This document shows positions 26,853-34,429 of a stretch of DNA of 64,000 nucleotides, piece by piece. Source of the DNA: Streptomonospora mangrovi. GTDB taxonomy: Bacteria; Actinomycetota; Actinomycetes; Streptosporangiales; Streptosporangiaceae. The notes beneath the pieces are model-generated. The model had not been told where the DNA came from. It saw only the letters and a program-made list of their open reading frames with translations, and ran no database searches. Position numbers and translations under genes: made by a program. The stretch covers positions 124,001-188,000 of the forward strand of contig NZ_JAJAQC010000001.1 of assembly GCF_027604915.1 (NCBI RefSeq), in the 5' to 3' direction. The stretch's first letter is position 1; every line of letters begins with the position of its first letter.

Positions 26853-28084
26853 CTCTCACCTCGCGGCAGCTCGGCGCGTACGGCGAACCCGCCCTCGGGG
26901 CGCGGCCCCGCCGCCAGCCGCCCGCCGACGGCGCGGGCGCGTTCGCGCATCCCGGCGATCCCGCCGCCCTCGGCGGGCGGCGACCCCGGGCGGGCCGGGC
27001 CGGTGTCGGTGATCTCCACGGTGACCTCCTTGGGCCGGTAGGCGACGGCGACGGTGGCGCCGGCGCCGCCGGCGTGGCGCACCACGTTGGTCAGCGCCTC
27101 CTGGACGATGCGGTAGGCGGCGTGGTCGACCGCCGCCGGGAGGGCGGCGCGCTCGCCCTCGACGCGGACCTCGACGGTCCGACCGGCCGAGGCGATGCCC
27201 GCGACCAGGTCGTCCAGCCGGTCCAGGCCGGGCGGCGGCTCGCGGGTGTCGGCGGGCGCGCCGCCCTCGGGGGTGCGGAACACCGCGAGCGTGCCGCGCA
27301 GCTCCTCCAGGGCGTCCTTGCTGGTCTGGCGGATGGCCTCCAGCGCCGGCTGGGCGCGCTCGGGCCGCTTGTCCAGCACGTGCAGGGCCACCCCGGCCTG
27401 CATGTTGATGACCGACAGGCTGTGCCCGACGACGTCGTGCACCTCGCGGGCGATGCGCAGCCGCTCCTCGTAGACAGAGCGGCTCAGCTCCTGGGCGCGC
27501 TCGCGGCGCAGGTTCTCGCGGCGGGACCGCACGATGACGCCCAGCGCCGCCGGCCCCAGCAGCAGCGCCAGCGAGACGACCAGGTCGGCCACCGCCTGGA
27601 CGGTCGCCAGCCCGAGGTAGGGCTGGTCCAGGCGCAGGGCGAGGAAGACGGGGACGCCCAGGACCGTCAGCGGCAGCCACCGCCGGGGCGGCAGGCGCAC
27701 CGCGAGGGTGTAGGCGCACAGCATGGGCGCCAGCACGATCGGGCCGCCCGAACCCAGGACGCCGAAGGCCACCGCCACGGCCGCCATCGCGGCGGTGAAG
27801 GCGGAGCGGGGGTACAGGCGGCGCACGGCAAGCGCGGCGACGACCACCGCGACGCAGACGTAGACGACGGCGGGCGCAGGCTCCAGGTCGGGCGGCGGCC
27901 CGGTCCAGGGCGGCCCGGCGGGGTCGGGCCCGCGCCCGCCGCGCTCGGCCCAGGCGCCCTGGGCGTGCACGCCAGCCAAAGACACTGCGCCGACGGCCAG
28001 CGCCACGGGGACGTCGAGCAGCAGCGGCCGCGCGGCGCGCCGCCGCCGGGGCGCGGGGTGCCCGCTGTCTCCGTGGCCGTTCAC
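26849..28084 (-). CDS. DesK/NarX-type sensor histidine kinase
   Basis: A 411-residue membrane kinase of the HisKA_3 class. About five N-terminal hydrophobic segments (residues ~20-175) make the sensor. The phospho-acceptor His is in REVHDVVGHSLSVINMQAG, and the ATP-binding domain is in AAYRIVQEALTNVVRHAGG, then VEITDTGP and GGGIAGMRERARAVGG. The GTG at 28084 begins just before the first membrane segment region and is preferred to the upstream opening of the frame. Forms an operon with the following response regulator. The 205 bp before the next gene contain nothing recognisable. Confidence 0.9.
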   Translation of the reverse strand: MNGHGDSGHPAPRRRRAARPLLLDVPVALAVGAVSLAGVHAQGAWAERGGRGPDPAGPPWTGPPPDLEPAPAVVYVCVAVVVAALAVRRLYPRSAFTAAMAAVAVAFGVLGSGGPIVLAPMLCAYTLAVRLPPRRWLPLTVLGVPVFLALRLDQPYLGLATVQAVADLVVSLALLLGPAALGVIVRSRRENLRRERAQELSRSVYEERLRIAREVHDVVGHSLSVINMQAGVALHVLDKRPERAQPALEAIRQTSKDALEELRGTLAVFRTPEGGAPADTREPPPGLDRLDDLVAGIASAGRTVEVRVEGERAALPAAVDHAAYRIVQEALTNVVRHAGGAGATVAVAYRPKEVTVEITDTGPARPGSPPAEGGGIAGMRERARAVGGRLAAGPRPEGGFAVRAELPRGER

Positions 28085-28289
28085 ACGCCCGACACTAGCC
28101 CGCGCCGGGGCGCGTGGGCGTCCCCCGCGCTGCGTATCCGCCGTGGTGCGCGGGGCGTAGCAGGGGTGCGCGCGAAGGCGCGCGGACACGCGCGGTCCCC
28201 GGCGCGGCGCGGGGCCGCGCCGGGGGCCGGCGGGGACGGGGGTCGGAAGGGCTCGGGAAGGAGCGGGAGAGGGCGGCGGCAGGGGCCGG

Positions 28290-29663
28290 TCAGCGGACCC
28301 CGGCCTCGGGCGCCACCGCGTCGTCCAGGTCGCGGCCCCGGGTCTCGCGGGAGGCCAGCACCGCCACCAGGGTGAGGACGCAGGCCCCGGCCACGTACAC
28401 CGACACCGGGAAGCCCGAGCCGAACCGCGCCAGCAGCCAGGTCGCGATCAGCGGCGCCAGGCCGCCGGCGGCGATGGAGGCCAACTGGTAGCCGATGGAG
28501 GCACCGGAGTAGCGCGTGCGGGTGCCGAACAGCTCGGAGAAGAACGCCGCCTGCGGTCCGTACATCGCGGCGTGCAGGACCAGGCCGACGCCGGCGGCGG
28601 CCAGCACCATGCCGAAGCTCCCGCCGTCGATGATCGGGAAGAACGCGAACGCCCACAGCCCGGTGCTGACGGCGCCGAACGCGATGACGGGTCGGCGCCC
28701 GAACCTGTCGGACAGGGCACCCCAGACGGGCACCACCACGAGCTGCACCGCCGAGGCCACCAGCAGCGCGTTGAGCACGGTGCCGCGCTCCACCCCGGCC
28801 TCCTCCACGGCGTAGACCAGGATGAACGCGGTGATGACGTAGTAGGAGATGTTCTCCGCCAGGCGCACGCCCATGGCCACCAGCACCTCGCGCCAGTGGC
28901 GGCGCAGCACGTCCACGATGGGCGCGCGCTCGGTGACGCCGGCGCGCGACCGCGCCTCCTCGGCGCGGCGGGCCGCCGCCTGGAAGACCGGGGACTCCTC
29001 GACCGCCAGGCGCACATAAAGACCGATGAGCACCAGCACGCCCGAGAGCAGGAACGGGATGCGCCAGCCCCACGACTCGAACGTCGAGTCGGCCATGGTG
29101 GCGGCCAGCACGGCGAGGACGGCGGTGGCCAGCAGGTTGCCGCAGGGCACCCCGGCCTGCGGCCAGGAGGCCCAGAACCCGCGCCGCCGGGGGTCGCCGT
29201 GTTCGGAGACCAGCAGCACCGCGCCACCCCACTCGCCGCCCAGCGCGAAGCCCTGGACCAGCCGCAGTGCGATCAGCAGCAGGGGCGCGGCCACGCCGAG
29301 GGTGGCGTAGCCGGGCAGCAGGCCGATGGCGAAGGTGGAGGCGCCCATCAGCAGCAGGCTGATGACCAGCAGCCGCTTGCGGCCGACGCGGTCGCCGTAG
29401 TGGCCGAAGACCAGGCCGCCGAGCGGGCGCGCCACGAAACCGATGGCGTAGGTGCCGAAGGCGAGCAGGATGCCGGTCAGCGGATCGGACTCCGGGAAGA
29501 ACACGGCCCCGAAGACGAGCGCCGCCGCCGATCCGTAGAGGAAGAAGTCGTACCACTCGACGGTGGTGCCGATGAGGCTGGAGACGACGACCTTCGCGAA
29601 CGACCCGCGAGGCGGCGCCGGAGGTTCGGTGGGCGGTGGAACGGGGGAACCGGGTACAGACAT
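28290..29663 (-). CDS. MHS-family MFS transporter (metabolite:H+ symporter type)
   Basis: A 457-residue 12-helix permease. The first helix GTTVEWYDFFLYGSAAALVFGAVFFP is the hallmark of the MHS group (ShiA, ProP, KgtP relatives), and GHYGDRVGRKRLL is the loop 2-3 motif. Likely importer of an organic acid or osmolyte coupled to protons. ATG 29663 is chosen because it leaves a normal 30-residue N-terminus; the frame is open further upstream. No metabolic neighbour identifies the substrate. Confidence 0.88.
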   Translation of the reverse strand: MSVPGSPVPPPTEPPAPPRGSFAKVVVSSLIGTTVEWYDFFLYGSAAALVFGAVFFPESDPLTGILLAFGTYAIGFVARPLGGLVFGHYGDRVGRKRLLVISLLLMGASTFAIGLLPGYATLGVAAPLLLIALRLVQGFALGGEWGGAVLLVSEHGDPRRRGFWASWPQAGVPCGNLLATAVLAVLAATMADSTFESWGWRIPFLLSGVLVLIGLYVRLAVEESPVFQAAARRAEEARSRAGVTERAPIVDVLRRHWREVLVAMGVRLAENISYYVITAFILVYAVEEAGVERGTVLNALLVASAVQLVVVPVWGALSDRFGRRPVIAFGAVSTGLWAFAFFPIIDGGSFGMVLAAAGVGLVLHAAMYGPQAAFFSELFGTRTRYSGASIGYQLASIAAGGLAPLIATWLLARFGSGFPVSVYVAGACVLTLVAVLASRETRGRDLDDAVAPEAGVR

Positions 29664-29863
29664 GGGCTCGACTTCCGTGCGACGGGGAACTGCGGAAGCA
29701 GCAGGGGCAAGCATCGTAAAAGCCCCAATGTGAGCCAGACCATGGCGAGAGGACACCCATGGCGGTACCGGTTCATGTGCCCCCGCCACACCCGACGGCG
29801 GCCGCTGAGGGCCGGGGACCGGCCCGCGCGCGAGGAGCACGGCGTGCCCCGGCCCCCGTACGG

Positions 29864-30049
29864 TCAGGCAGGTGTGGAAGCCTCTGCCTCGCAGTGGAAG
29901 CACATCACCGAGTGCTCCACCACCTCGCCGTTCTCGAACCGCTGACCCACCCTGACGGCGTACTCGTCGCACTCAGGGCACGAAAAAGGACCGGACTCGT
30001 CGTCCTCCTTCACGCGGCGGAGGATGTCATTCCACTCATCGTCATTCAT
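29864..30049 (-). CDS. small zinc-ribbon-like protein, 61 aa
   Basis: A short acidic protein with two CxxC pairs (CPEC about 24-27, CFHC about 50-53) that could hold one zinc. The N-terminus is helical (MNDDEWNDILRRVKEDDESG). Start ATG at 30049. It lies immediately left of the CRISPR array with a 50-bp gap. No function is assigned. Confidence 0.65.
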   Translation of the reverse strand: MNDDEWNDILRRVKEDDESGPFSCPECDEYAVRVGQRFENGEVVEHSVMCFHCEAEASTPA

Positions 30050-30099
30050 GCCGGGACCCTACCGCTCGCCGGGGACATCGACTGAGGCTGCGATTCCAA

Positions 30100-30310
30100 G
30101 GATCCTCCCCGCATGCGCGGGGAGCACGGGTTCGAGGCGGAGGCGTCGTCAATCTCGACGGGACCATCCCCGCGTGCGCGGGGAGCACCGCCGGTCGGCC
30201 CTTCCGCGTCAGCGGAAGTAGGGACCATCCCCGCGTGCGCGGGGAGCACCCGGATCCGCGCCAGCTCCGTCTGGTGCTCGGCGGACCATCCCCGCGTGGG
30301 AGGGGACCGG
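30100..30310 (-). CRISPR. type I-E-like CRISPR array, four repeats and three spacers, last repeat interrupted
   Basis: 28-nt repeats at 30100-30127 (3 mismatches), 30161-30188, 30222-30249 and 30283-30310 are separated by three 33-nt spacers. On the plus strand the repeat begins GGACCA, contains TCCCCGCGTG and ends CGCGGGGAGCAC. The minus-strand form is the usual actinobacterial I-E repeat, so transcription should run leftwards. The degenerate repeat at 30100 fits the leader-distal end. The repeat at 30283 is intact only to 30298, where the integrative element begins. No cas gene is present in the window. Confidence 0.88.
30289..30298. other. attL core of the integrative element
   Basis: TCCCCGCGTG, identical to 43926-43935. 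The CRISPR repeat lies to its left and the element arm GGAGGGGACC (30299-30308) to its right. Confidence 0.8.
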
Positions 30311-30871
30311 GTTTGGGGCGGCATCCGGTCGGGGTGCCGCCCCTTCGCACGTCGGGAGTGGTGCCGCTGACCTGGGCCGATGTCTGCGCGATGAACGCGC
30401 GGCGGCGGGCGTGTCGCATCGGTGAGCGTCGATACGCACCGGTGCTCGTCCTTCCCGGGCCATACACGGGCCACCAAGGCGACGCGCCACGGCGGGTCCG
30501 CCCTGGTGAGACGAGGGGGATGGGCCGGTGGCGACCCAGAGCGGGGCAAGGCCCATCGCTCTGGGGAGTAGCCGGCGCATCCCCCGGCGCCACCGTCCGG
30601 CGGCGCGGCGTGGCTCGATGCCGCGCCGTGCCGCGTCCCGCCGGGTGTGAGGGCGTACGGATGTGGTCACGGCGCGGCTCGGGGTGGGAGGCGCGGGGGC
30701 CGCACGCTGGCCCGGCGGGGCGGGCTGGCGTGCCTGCCCCCGTGGTGCCCGCCTGGCCCCCGCGCCGTCGGGTCCCGCCGCGAGCTGTGCGCCGTGGCGA
30801 CATCCGGCCGCCCGACCCTTGCGGCGCACGCCGCGCCCCCGCGTACTCCTATTACCTGAGCACACGAGAAC
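30311..30871. other. left end of element, no convincing gene
   Basis: About 560 bp of GC-rich sequence to the right of attL. Open frames exist on both strands but have no ribosome binding site, domain or coding bias I can support, and one runs out of the CRISPR array. It may hold integrase arm sites or a transfer locus. Confidence 0.4.
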
Positions 30872-30901
30872 GGGGGACCGACCCTTGCGGGCCGGTCCCC
30901 C
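30872..30901 (-). terminator. hairpin terminator
   Basis: GGGGGACCG (30872-30880) pairs with CGGTCCCCC (30893-30901). It lies 12 bp after the stop of the small gene at 30913. Confidence 0.65.
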
Positions 30902-30912
30902 GTGGGGCCGTG

Positions 30913-31119
30913 TTAGGCGTCGGTGTCCTCCTGGTCCTCGGGCATGAACTCGGCGACGGCCTCCAGGATCAGGGGGCGGGCCTCGGGGGGGCACGCCCAT
31001 GCCAGCCGCAGCCCGGCTTGTACGTCCTCGGGCTCGGGGCTGGCCAGGAGCCAGGCCGTACGATCGGCGATGCGGTGAAGAGCGGTTGTGGTCGTGGCGG
31101 TCGTGGTGTCGGCGGCCAT
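30913..31119 (-). CDS. small element protein, 68 aa, unknown
   Basis: ATG 31119 has GGGAGG 5 bp upstream and gives an acidic, mainly helical 68-residue protein (ALHRIADRTAWLLASPEPEDVQAGLRLAWACPPEARPLILEAVAEFM). No family was recognised. It is followed by a clear hairpin and preceded, 58 bp upstream, by a 16-bp inverted repeat. It is the leftmost gene of the element. Confidence 0.55.
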   Translation of the reverse strand: MAADTTTATTTTALHRIADRTAWLLASPEPEDVQAGLRLAWACPPEARPLILEAVAEFMPEDQEDTDA

Positions 31120-31177
31120 GGTGCCTCCCGGGGGGTCGGTGGTGGGTGACGGGGGCCGTCTCCGATCGGCCCGGGGG

Positions 31178-31231
31178 CCGGGGGGCCAACAGTGGAGCAC
31201 CCTACTGTCTGACCGACTGTTGGCCCCCCGG
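31178..31231. repeat. 16-bp perfect inverted repeat
   Basis: Positions 31178-31193 (ending CCAACAGT) and 31216-31231 (starting ACTGTTGG) are exact inverted repeats with 22 nt between. It lies in the non-coding left part of the element. Candidate replication origin, transfer site or operator. Confidence 0.7.
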
Positions 31232-31512
31232 TGTCCGGGCTGATAGGCCCGGTGAGTCAGCCGCCTCCGGCCCCCGAGAGCGCCGCCGCCACCACGGTCG
31301 GGACGGCTGCGCGCCGGTCACTGTGGCGCCGGGCGGTCTCCATACGCGTGCCGACCGCGGCGTGCGGCAAAGGGCGGATGGGTGCGGCCCCGGTCTGGGT
31401 GACCGGGGCCGTCTGGTGGTGTGCCCCTGCGGGGCGGGCGTCCGCTGCGGTGAGCGGCGCTGTGACCAGGGTGGCGCGTCCGGCGGGTGTGCGTCGATCG
31501 GTGCTGCGCGCC

Positions 31513-31521
31513 TGTGGATAA
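31513..31521 (-). promoter_or_regulatory. DnaA box
   Basis: TGTGGATAA, the exact complement of the consensus TTATCCACA. A single copy within the non-coding part of the element. Confidence 0.35.
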
Positions 31522-31670
31522 CCCCGCGCGGGCTGGTCGGCGGCGGCTCTGCCGGCCGAAGCGGAGCGCAGGCCGGAGCCGCTGACCTGCGGGATGGTCC
31601 GGGCTGGTGGTGTGGGGCTTCGCGCGGGCGGGCCGTCGTCTTGATCGTGTAGGGAAAGTTCTCACACAAA

Positions 31671-31713
31671 CGCCCGCCCGAGCGTGTCCCTGTCGGGGTG
31701 GCTCGGGCGGGCG
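31671..31713. terminator. strong hairpin
   Basis: CGCCCGCCCGAGC (31671-31683) pairs exactly with GCTCGGGCGGGCG (31701-31713) around a 17-nt loop. Probably a terminator or part of a replication region. Confidence 0.55.
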
Positions 31714-32042
31714 CTTAGCGGTCGGGGTCGGGCGCTAGGCGGCTACCGGCATGGGTCGCCTAGCGGTGACCTCGGCTCGCTGGGGTCCGGGGCGGACCGG
31801 GCTGGTCCATGTGGCGCCGCCGCCGGTGCTGGAAGCGGTGACCCGGCGCGGGCCGGAGCGGGGGTGCTGGCGCCTGGTGGGCGCGGGGGTAGGGCTGTAC
31901 GGTGCTGTCAACGCAACTCTCCTTTGGGTTGTACGGCGGCCCGGTGTGTCCTGGCAGGGAGTCCGGGCCGTGGGACGGGCCGCCTCGCCGTGTGACGGGG
32001 CGGCCCTGTTTGTGTGCGCGGCGGCTGTCGCCCCCTCCGACG

Positions 32043-32405
32043 TCAGCCGCCGCGCTGGGATGCCTCGCCGCGAAGCAAGGCGGTGATCTGGTCGGCGTCA
32101 TAGCGCCGGTGTCCGCCGACTGTGAAGACCACGCGTAGGTGGCCGCGCTTCGCCCATCGCGTGACGGTCTTGGGGTCCACGCGGAGAATCTCGGCGACCT
32201 CGTTGCGGGTGTACAGGCGGCGCTGCTGGCGGTCCGCTTGATCCCAGGCGTCAACGTCCTCAGCGACGAATAGCAGCCGCCCCCCGGGGGTCTTGACCGT
32301 GCGAAACTGGCCGTTGTGTGCCCAGTCCCGGACGGTTCTTGGGGTGACCCCAAAGCGGCTCTGAATTTCGGCGGAGGTGTAGAAGCGGGTAGAGGGGGTG
32401 TCCAT
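32043..32405 (-). CDS. tandem helix-turn-helix regulator, second domain BldC-like
   Basis: A 120-residue protein made of two MerR-like helix-turn-helix domains in series. The first is RFYTSAEIQSRFGVTPRTVRDWAHNGQFRTVKTPGGRLLF (about 7-45). The second is LYTRNEVAEILRVDPKTVTRWAKRGHLRVVFTVGGHRRYDADQI (about 63-106), almost the BldC signature (RVDPKTVTRWAKxGxL...GGHRRY). BldC binds direct repeats cooperatively; a covalent tandem could bind two repeats at once. ATG 32405 follows GGAGA; an upstream GTG (32429) would add 8 residues. Likely controls excision or transfer of the element. Confidence 0.8.
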   Translation of the reverse strand: MDTPSTRFYTSAEIQSRFGVTPRTVRDWAHNGQFRTVKTPGGRLLFVAEDVDAWDQADRQQRRLYTRNEVAEILRVDPKTVTRWAKRGHLRVVFTVGGHRRYDADQITALLRGEASQRGG

Positions 32406-32532
32406 GGTCTCCGTGGGGGTGTGTGACACCCCCGCCCGCTGGGGGTCTTGCCGTGGTCACGGGCGGGGGTGGTCTGTGTGCGGTCGGGTGTCATTGGCCG
32501 TGCGGCTGCGCTTCCCGGCCGCGTCGGAACGG

Positions 32533-32715
32533 TTAGCTTTCGGGGTCGCAGTCGGCTAGTTCCATCTGGTCCGCGAGGTAACCCCAATTGCCCGCCGTGA
32601 CTTTGACGTCGGGGTTGTCCCTGCGTGCGGCCACGCACTGGAACTCCTCGAAGGAGATGCGCCAACGCTGGCCGAACTCCGCGAGCATCCATTGCGGTGG
32701 GCGTGGGGCGTTCAC
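32533..32715 (-). CDS. small element protein, 60 aa, unknown
   Basis: GTG 32715 overlaps the stop of the upstream gene (GTGA), giving NAPRPPQWMLAEFGQRWRISFEEFQCVAARRDNPDVKVTAGNW... A compact protein with several Trp/Phe, no Cys pair or membrane segment. Part of a three-gene minus-strand cluster. No family recognised. Confidence 0.55.
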   Translation of the reverse strand: MNAPRPPQWMLAEFGQRWRISFEEFQCVAARRDNPDVKVTAGNWGYLADQMELADCDPES

Positions 32716-32945
32716 TGGTCTGCCTCCTCGGTCTGCTCTGCGGCGACGATGACTCGGCGCAGCGTGGCGAGATCGGCCACGGCGAAGTATCCGAAGTCGG
32801 TGCAATGGGCGTGGAAAAGCACTTCGCCGCGCTCGTCGGCGTCGTAGGTGATAGCCCATCGCGGGTGCCTGACGGTGAGGTCGGCAAGGACCGCGTAGGT
32901 GTCTGGGTCGATGGGCGGCGGCGTATAGCGGCGCGTGGCTTCCAT
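32712..32945 (-). CDS. small element protein, 77 aa, unknown
   Basis: ATG 32945. Sequence YTPPPIDPDTYAVLADLTVRHPRWAITYDADERGEVLFHAHCTDFGYFAVADLATLRRVIVAAEQ suggests a small alpha/beta fold. Coupled to the following gene by a 4-bp overlap and 5 bp after the preceding one, so one operon. No function known. Confidence 0.6.
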   Translation of the reverse strand: MEATRRYTPPPIDPDTYAVLADLTVRHPRWAITYDADERGEVLFHAHCTDFGYFAVADLATLRRVIVAAEQTEEADQ

Positions 32946-32950
32946 GGCGA

Positions 32951-33238
32951 TCACCGGGCCGTGGCCGTGTTGCGCTCCATCCAAGCGCGCACGAGAGGGC
33001 CGAGGTCGGCCCTCAGATCGTCAAGGCCATCTCCGCGAACAATGGTCTGGCGCTTTTCGTGGGCGACTAGCCACGGACCGATGCGGGGTTCGACCACTCG
33101 GGCGCTCAGCGACCACAGCGTTTCCAACGCCCTTGCGGTGTCGGCGGGGCGCTTGGAGCGGCGTGGACGCCGATGCCGTCCGGCGCGCGTAGGCGAAGCG
33201 GGCGTCTCCGGCGTAAGGGGTCGTATAGGGTGCGGCAT
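32951..33238 (-). CDS. small basic element protein, 95 aa, unknown
   Basis: ATG 33238. The N-terminal third is Pro/Arg-rich (RAGRHRRPRRSKRP), the rest is helical (ARALETLWSLSARVVEPRIGPWLVAHEKRQTIVRGDGLDDLRADLGPLVRAWMER). First gene of the minus-strand cluster 33238-32533 and divergent from a GntR regulator, with the TATATATAC palindrome between them, so probably repressed by that regulator. Confidence 0.6.
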   Translation of the reverse strand: MPHPIRPLTPETPASPTRAGRHRRPRRSKRPADTARALETLWSLSARVVEPRIGPWLVAHEKRQTIVRGDGLDDLRADLGPLVRAWMERNTATAR

Positions 33239-33356
33239 GGGTTTCCACCTGGCTTCTCAGGTTGGGGCTCACGGCCCTGTCGGCGGCTGCACGCTGACAG
33301 GGCTTCTCTATGTCCGCCTGCCGCCTCCCCCGCAGGTCGGCGGCAGACTAGGATGC

Positions 33357-33375
33357 TATATATACCGTATATATA
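33357..33375. promoter_or_regulatory. 19-bp perfect palindrome, probable GntR operator
   Basis: TATATATAC, one C, GTATATATA. It stands out in this GC-rich region and lies between divergent genes, about 45 bp before the GntR start. It can overlap -10 sequences in both directions. Confidence 0.7.
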
Positions 33376-33420
33376 CATGAGCCGAAAGGGGCTCCCCCAA
33401 ACTCAGGAGAGAATGTGACG

Positions 33421-34143
33421 ATGGACAGACCCGACCCGCCATACCGCGTCATCGCCGACTCGCTGCGTGATCAAATCTCCTCCGGGGAACTCGCCCCCGG
33501 TGCGCGTCTGCCGTCGATGGCTGCACTCGCTGAGCACCATGGGGTCAGCCCTCGGACAGCACAGAAGGCGCTTCAGCAACTGCGTGGGGAAGGGCTGGTA
33601 CACATCACGCAGAAGGGCGCGACAGTCCGTACCGCACCCCGCGCTCTCCCGCTCGCCCCGGAACGCACAGGCACACTTGACGTGCCTGACCGCGACCACA
33701 TCGCGGTGACGGGTGCCGGGGTGGTACCGATGCTGCCGTCTGTGGGCGCCGCGCTCGGCGTCAATGCGGATGGATTGAACCGCACCGTGGTGCGCAGAGA
33801 GAGCATTACGCGTCGTGAGGGTGTGCCGTACAGGTTGGCGGTGAGTTGGACTCACCCGTCCTTCACAGCGGCAGCGCCCGAATTGCTTCAAGGGACGCCG
33901 ATACCGAATCTCTTGGCAGTGATCGCGACCCGGTGCGGCCGTAGGGCAGACCACGGACGCGACTACTGGGAGTCTCGGACGTGCGATCGCCGCGAAGCTG
34001 GCGCGTTGGAAGTGCCTGTGGGATCAGCCGTCCTGGCTGGAGCGTCGGTCTACAGCGACAGCACCGGACCGATCCTCTACTACGAGTGGGTAGCTCCACC
34101 GCATCGCGCAGTAACGATGGACTACTCCTTGAGCGTGCCCTAG
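33421..34143 (+). CDS. GntR-family regulator (HutC/UTRA type)
   Basis: A 240-residue repressor-type protein. The winged helix is at about residues 5-70 (YRVIADSLRDQISSGELAPGARLPSMAALAEHHGVSPRTAQKALQQLRGEGLVHITQKGATVRT) and a UTRA-like effector domain follows (about 95-238). ATG 33421 is preferred over GTG 33415 because AGGAGAG (33405-33411) is then 9 bp away. In pSAM2 the GntR protein KorSA represses the element's activator and thereby replication and transfer; this gene may play that part. It likely autoregulates through the palindrome at 33357-33375. Confidence 0.85.
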   Translation: MDRPDPPYRVIADSLRDQISSGELAPGARLPSMAALAEHHGVSPRTAQKALQQLRGEGLVHITQKGATVRTAPRALPLAPERTGTLDVPDRDHIAVTGAGVVPMLPSVGAALGVNADGLNRTVVRRESITRREGVPYRLAVSWTHPSFTAAAPELLQGTPIPNLLAVIATRCGRRADHGRDYWESRTCDRREAGALEVPVGSAVLAGASVYSDSTGPILYYEWVAPPHRAVTMDYSLSVP

Positions 34144-34429
34144 CAACACTCCCTCTTCTCCCCCCTTCGGCTTGCGGGCTGGAGGGGGCTTCTTATGCCT
34201 TCAGCCCTAGGGCCTGGTGCCGGTCGCTGTGGGAGGGGGCCGCTGCGCCGCGCCTTGGCCGTGGTGGGCCTGGGGGCGGTGCTGCGGCGCCCGGTGCGTG
34301 CGGAGTCCTCGCGTGAGCCCCCAAGGACGTATCGGGAAGCCGTGGGCCGGCGGCCCCCCGGCCCCTGAACTGGCCGTTTGGCTCGGCCGCCGGCGCATGG
34401 CGACCGGGCAGGCGGCGTGCACCACGGGG
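34144..34429. other. convergent intergenic region
   Basis: About 290 bp between two converging GntR genes. A weak hairpin (CCCCCTT...AGGGGG near 34160-34190) may terminate the left gene. Nothing else is recognised. Confidence 0.3.

Larger units (their letters stand above)
31232..32042. other. long non-coding stretch of the element
   Basis: About 800 bp with no supportable gene. It holds a consensus DnaA box (31513-31521), a strong 13-bp hairpin (31671-31713) and a GC-rich inverted repeat near 31976-32010 (GGGCCGCC...GGCGGCCC) that may end the transcript of the gene at 32043. It is a candidate location for the element's origin. Confidence 0.4.

Noticed and set aside
30235-31149. Plus-strand open frame of 304 codons starting in the CRISPR array
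   Set aside because: It begins inside a repeat, crosses the attL junction and a terminator, and overlaps the opposite-strand small gene; no domain visible.
31202-31669. Minus-strand open frame of 155 codons in the element
   Set aside because: Pro/Arg-rich low-complexity product, no ribosome binding site, crosses a strong inverted repeat and a DnaA box; typical shadow frame of GC-rich DNA.
31684-32086. Open frames on the plus strand to the right of the 31671 hairpin
   Set aside because: No ribosome binding site or recognisable domain; the composition looks non-coding.
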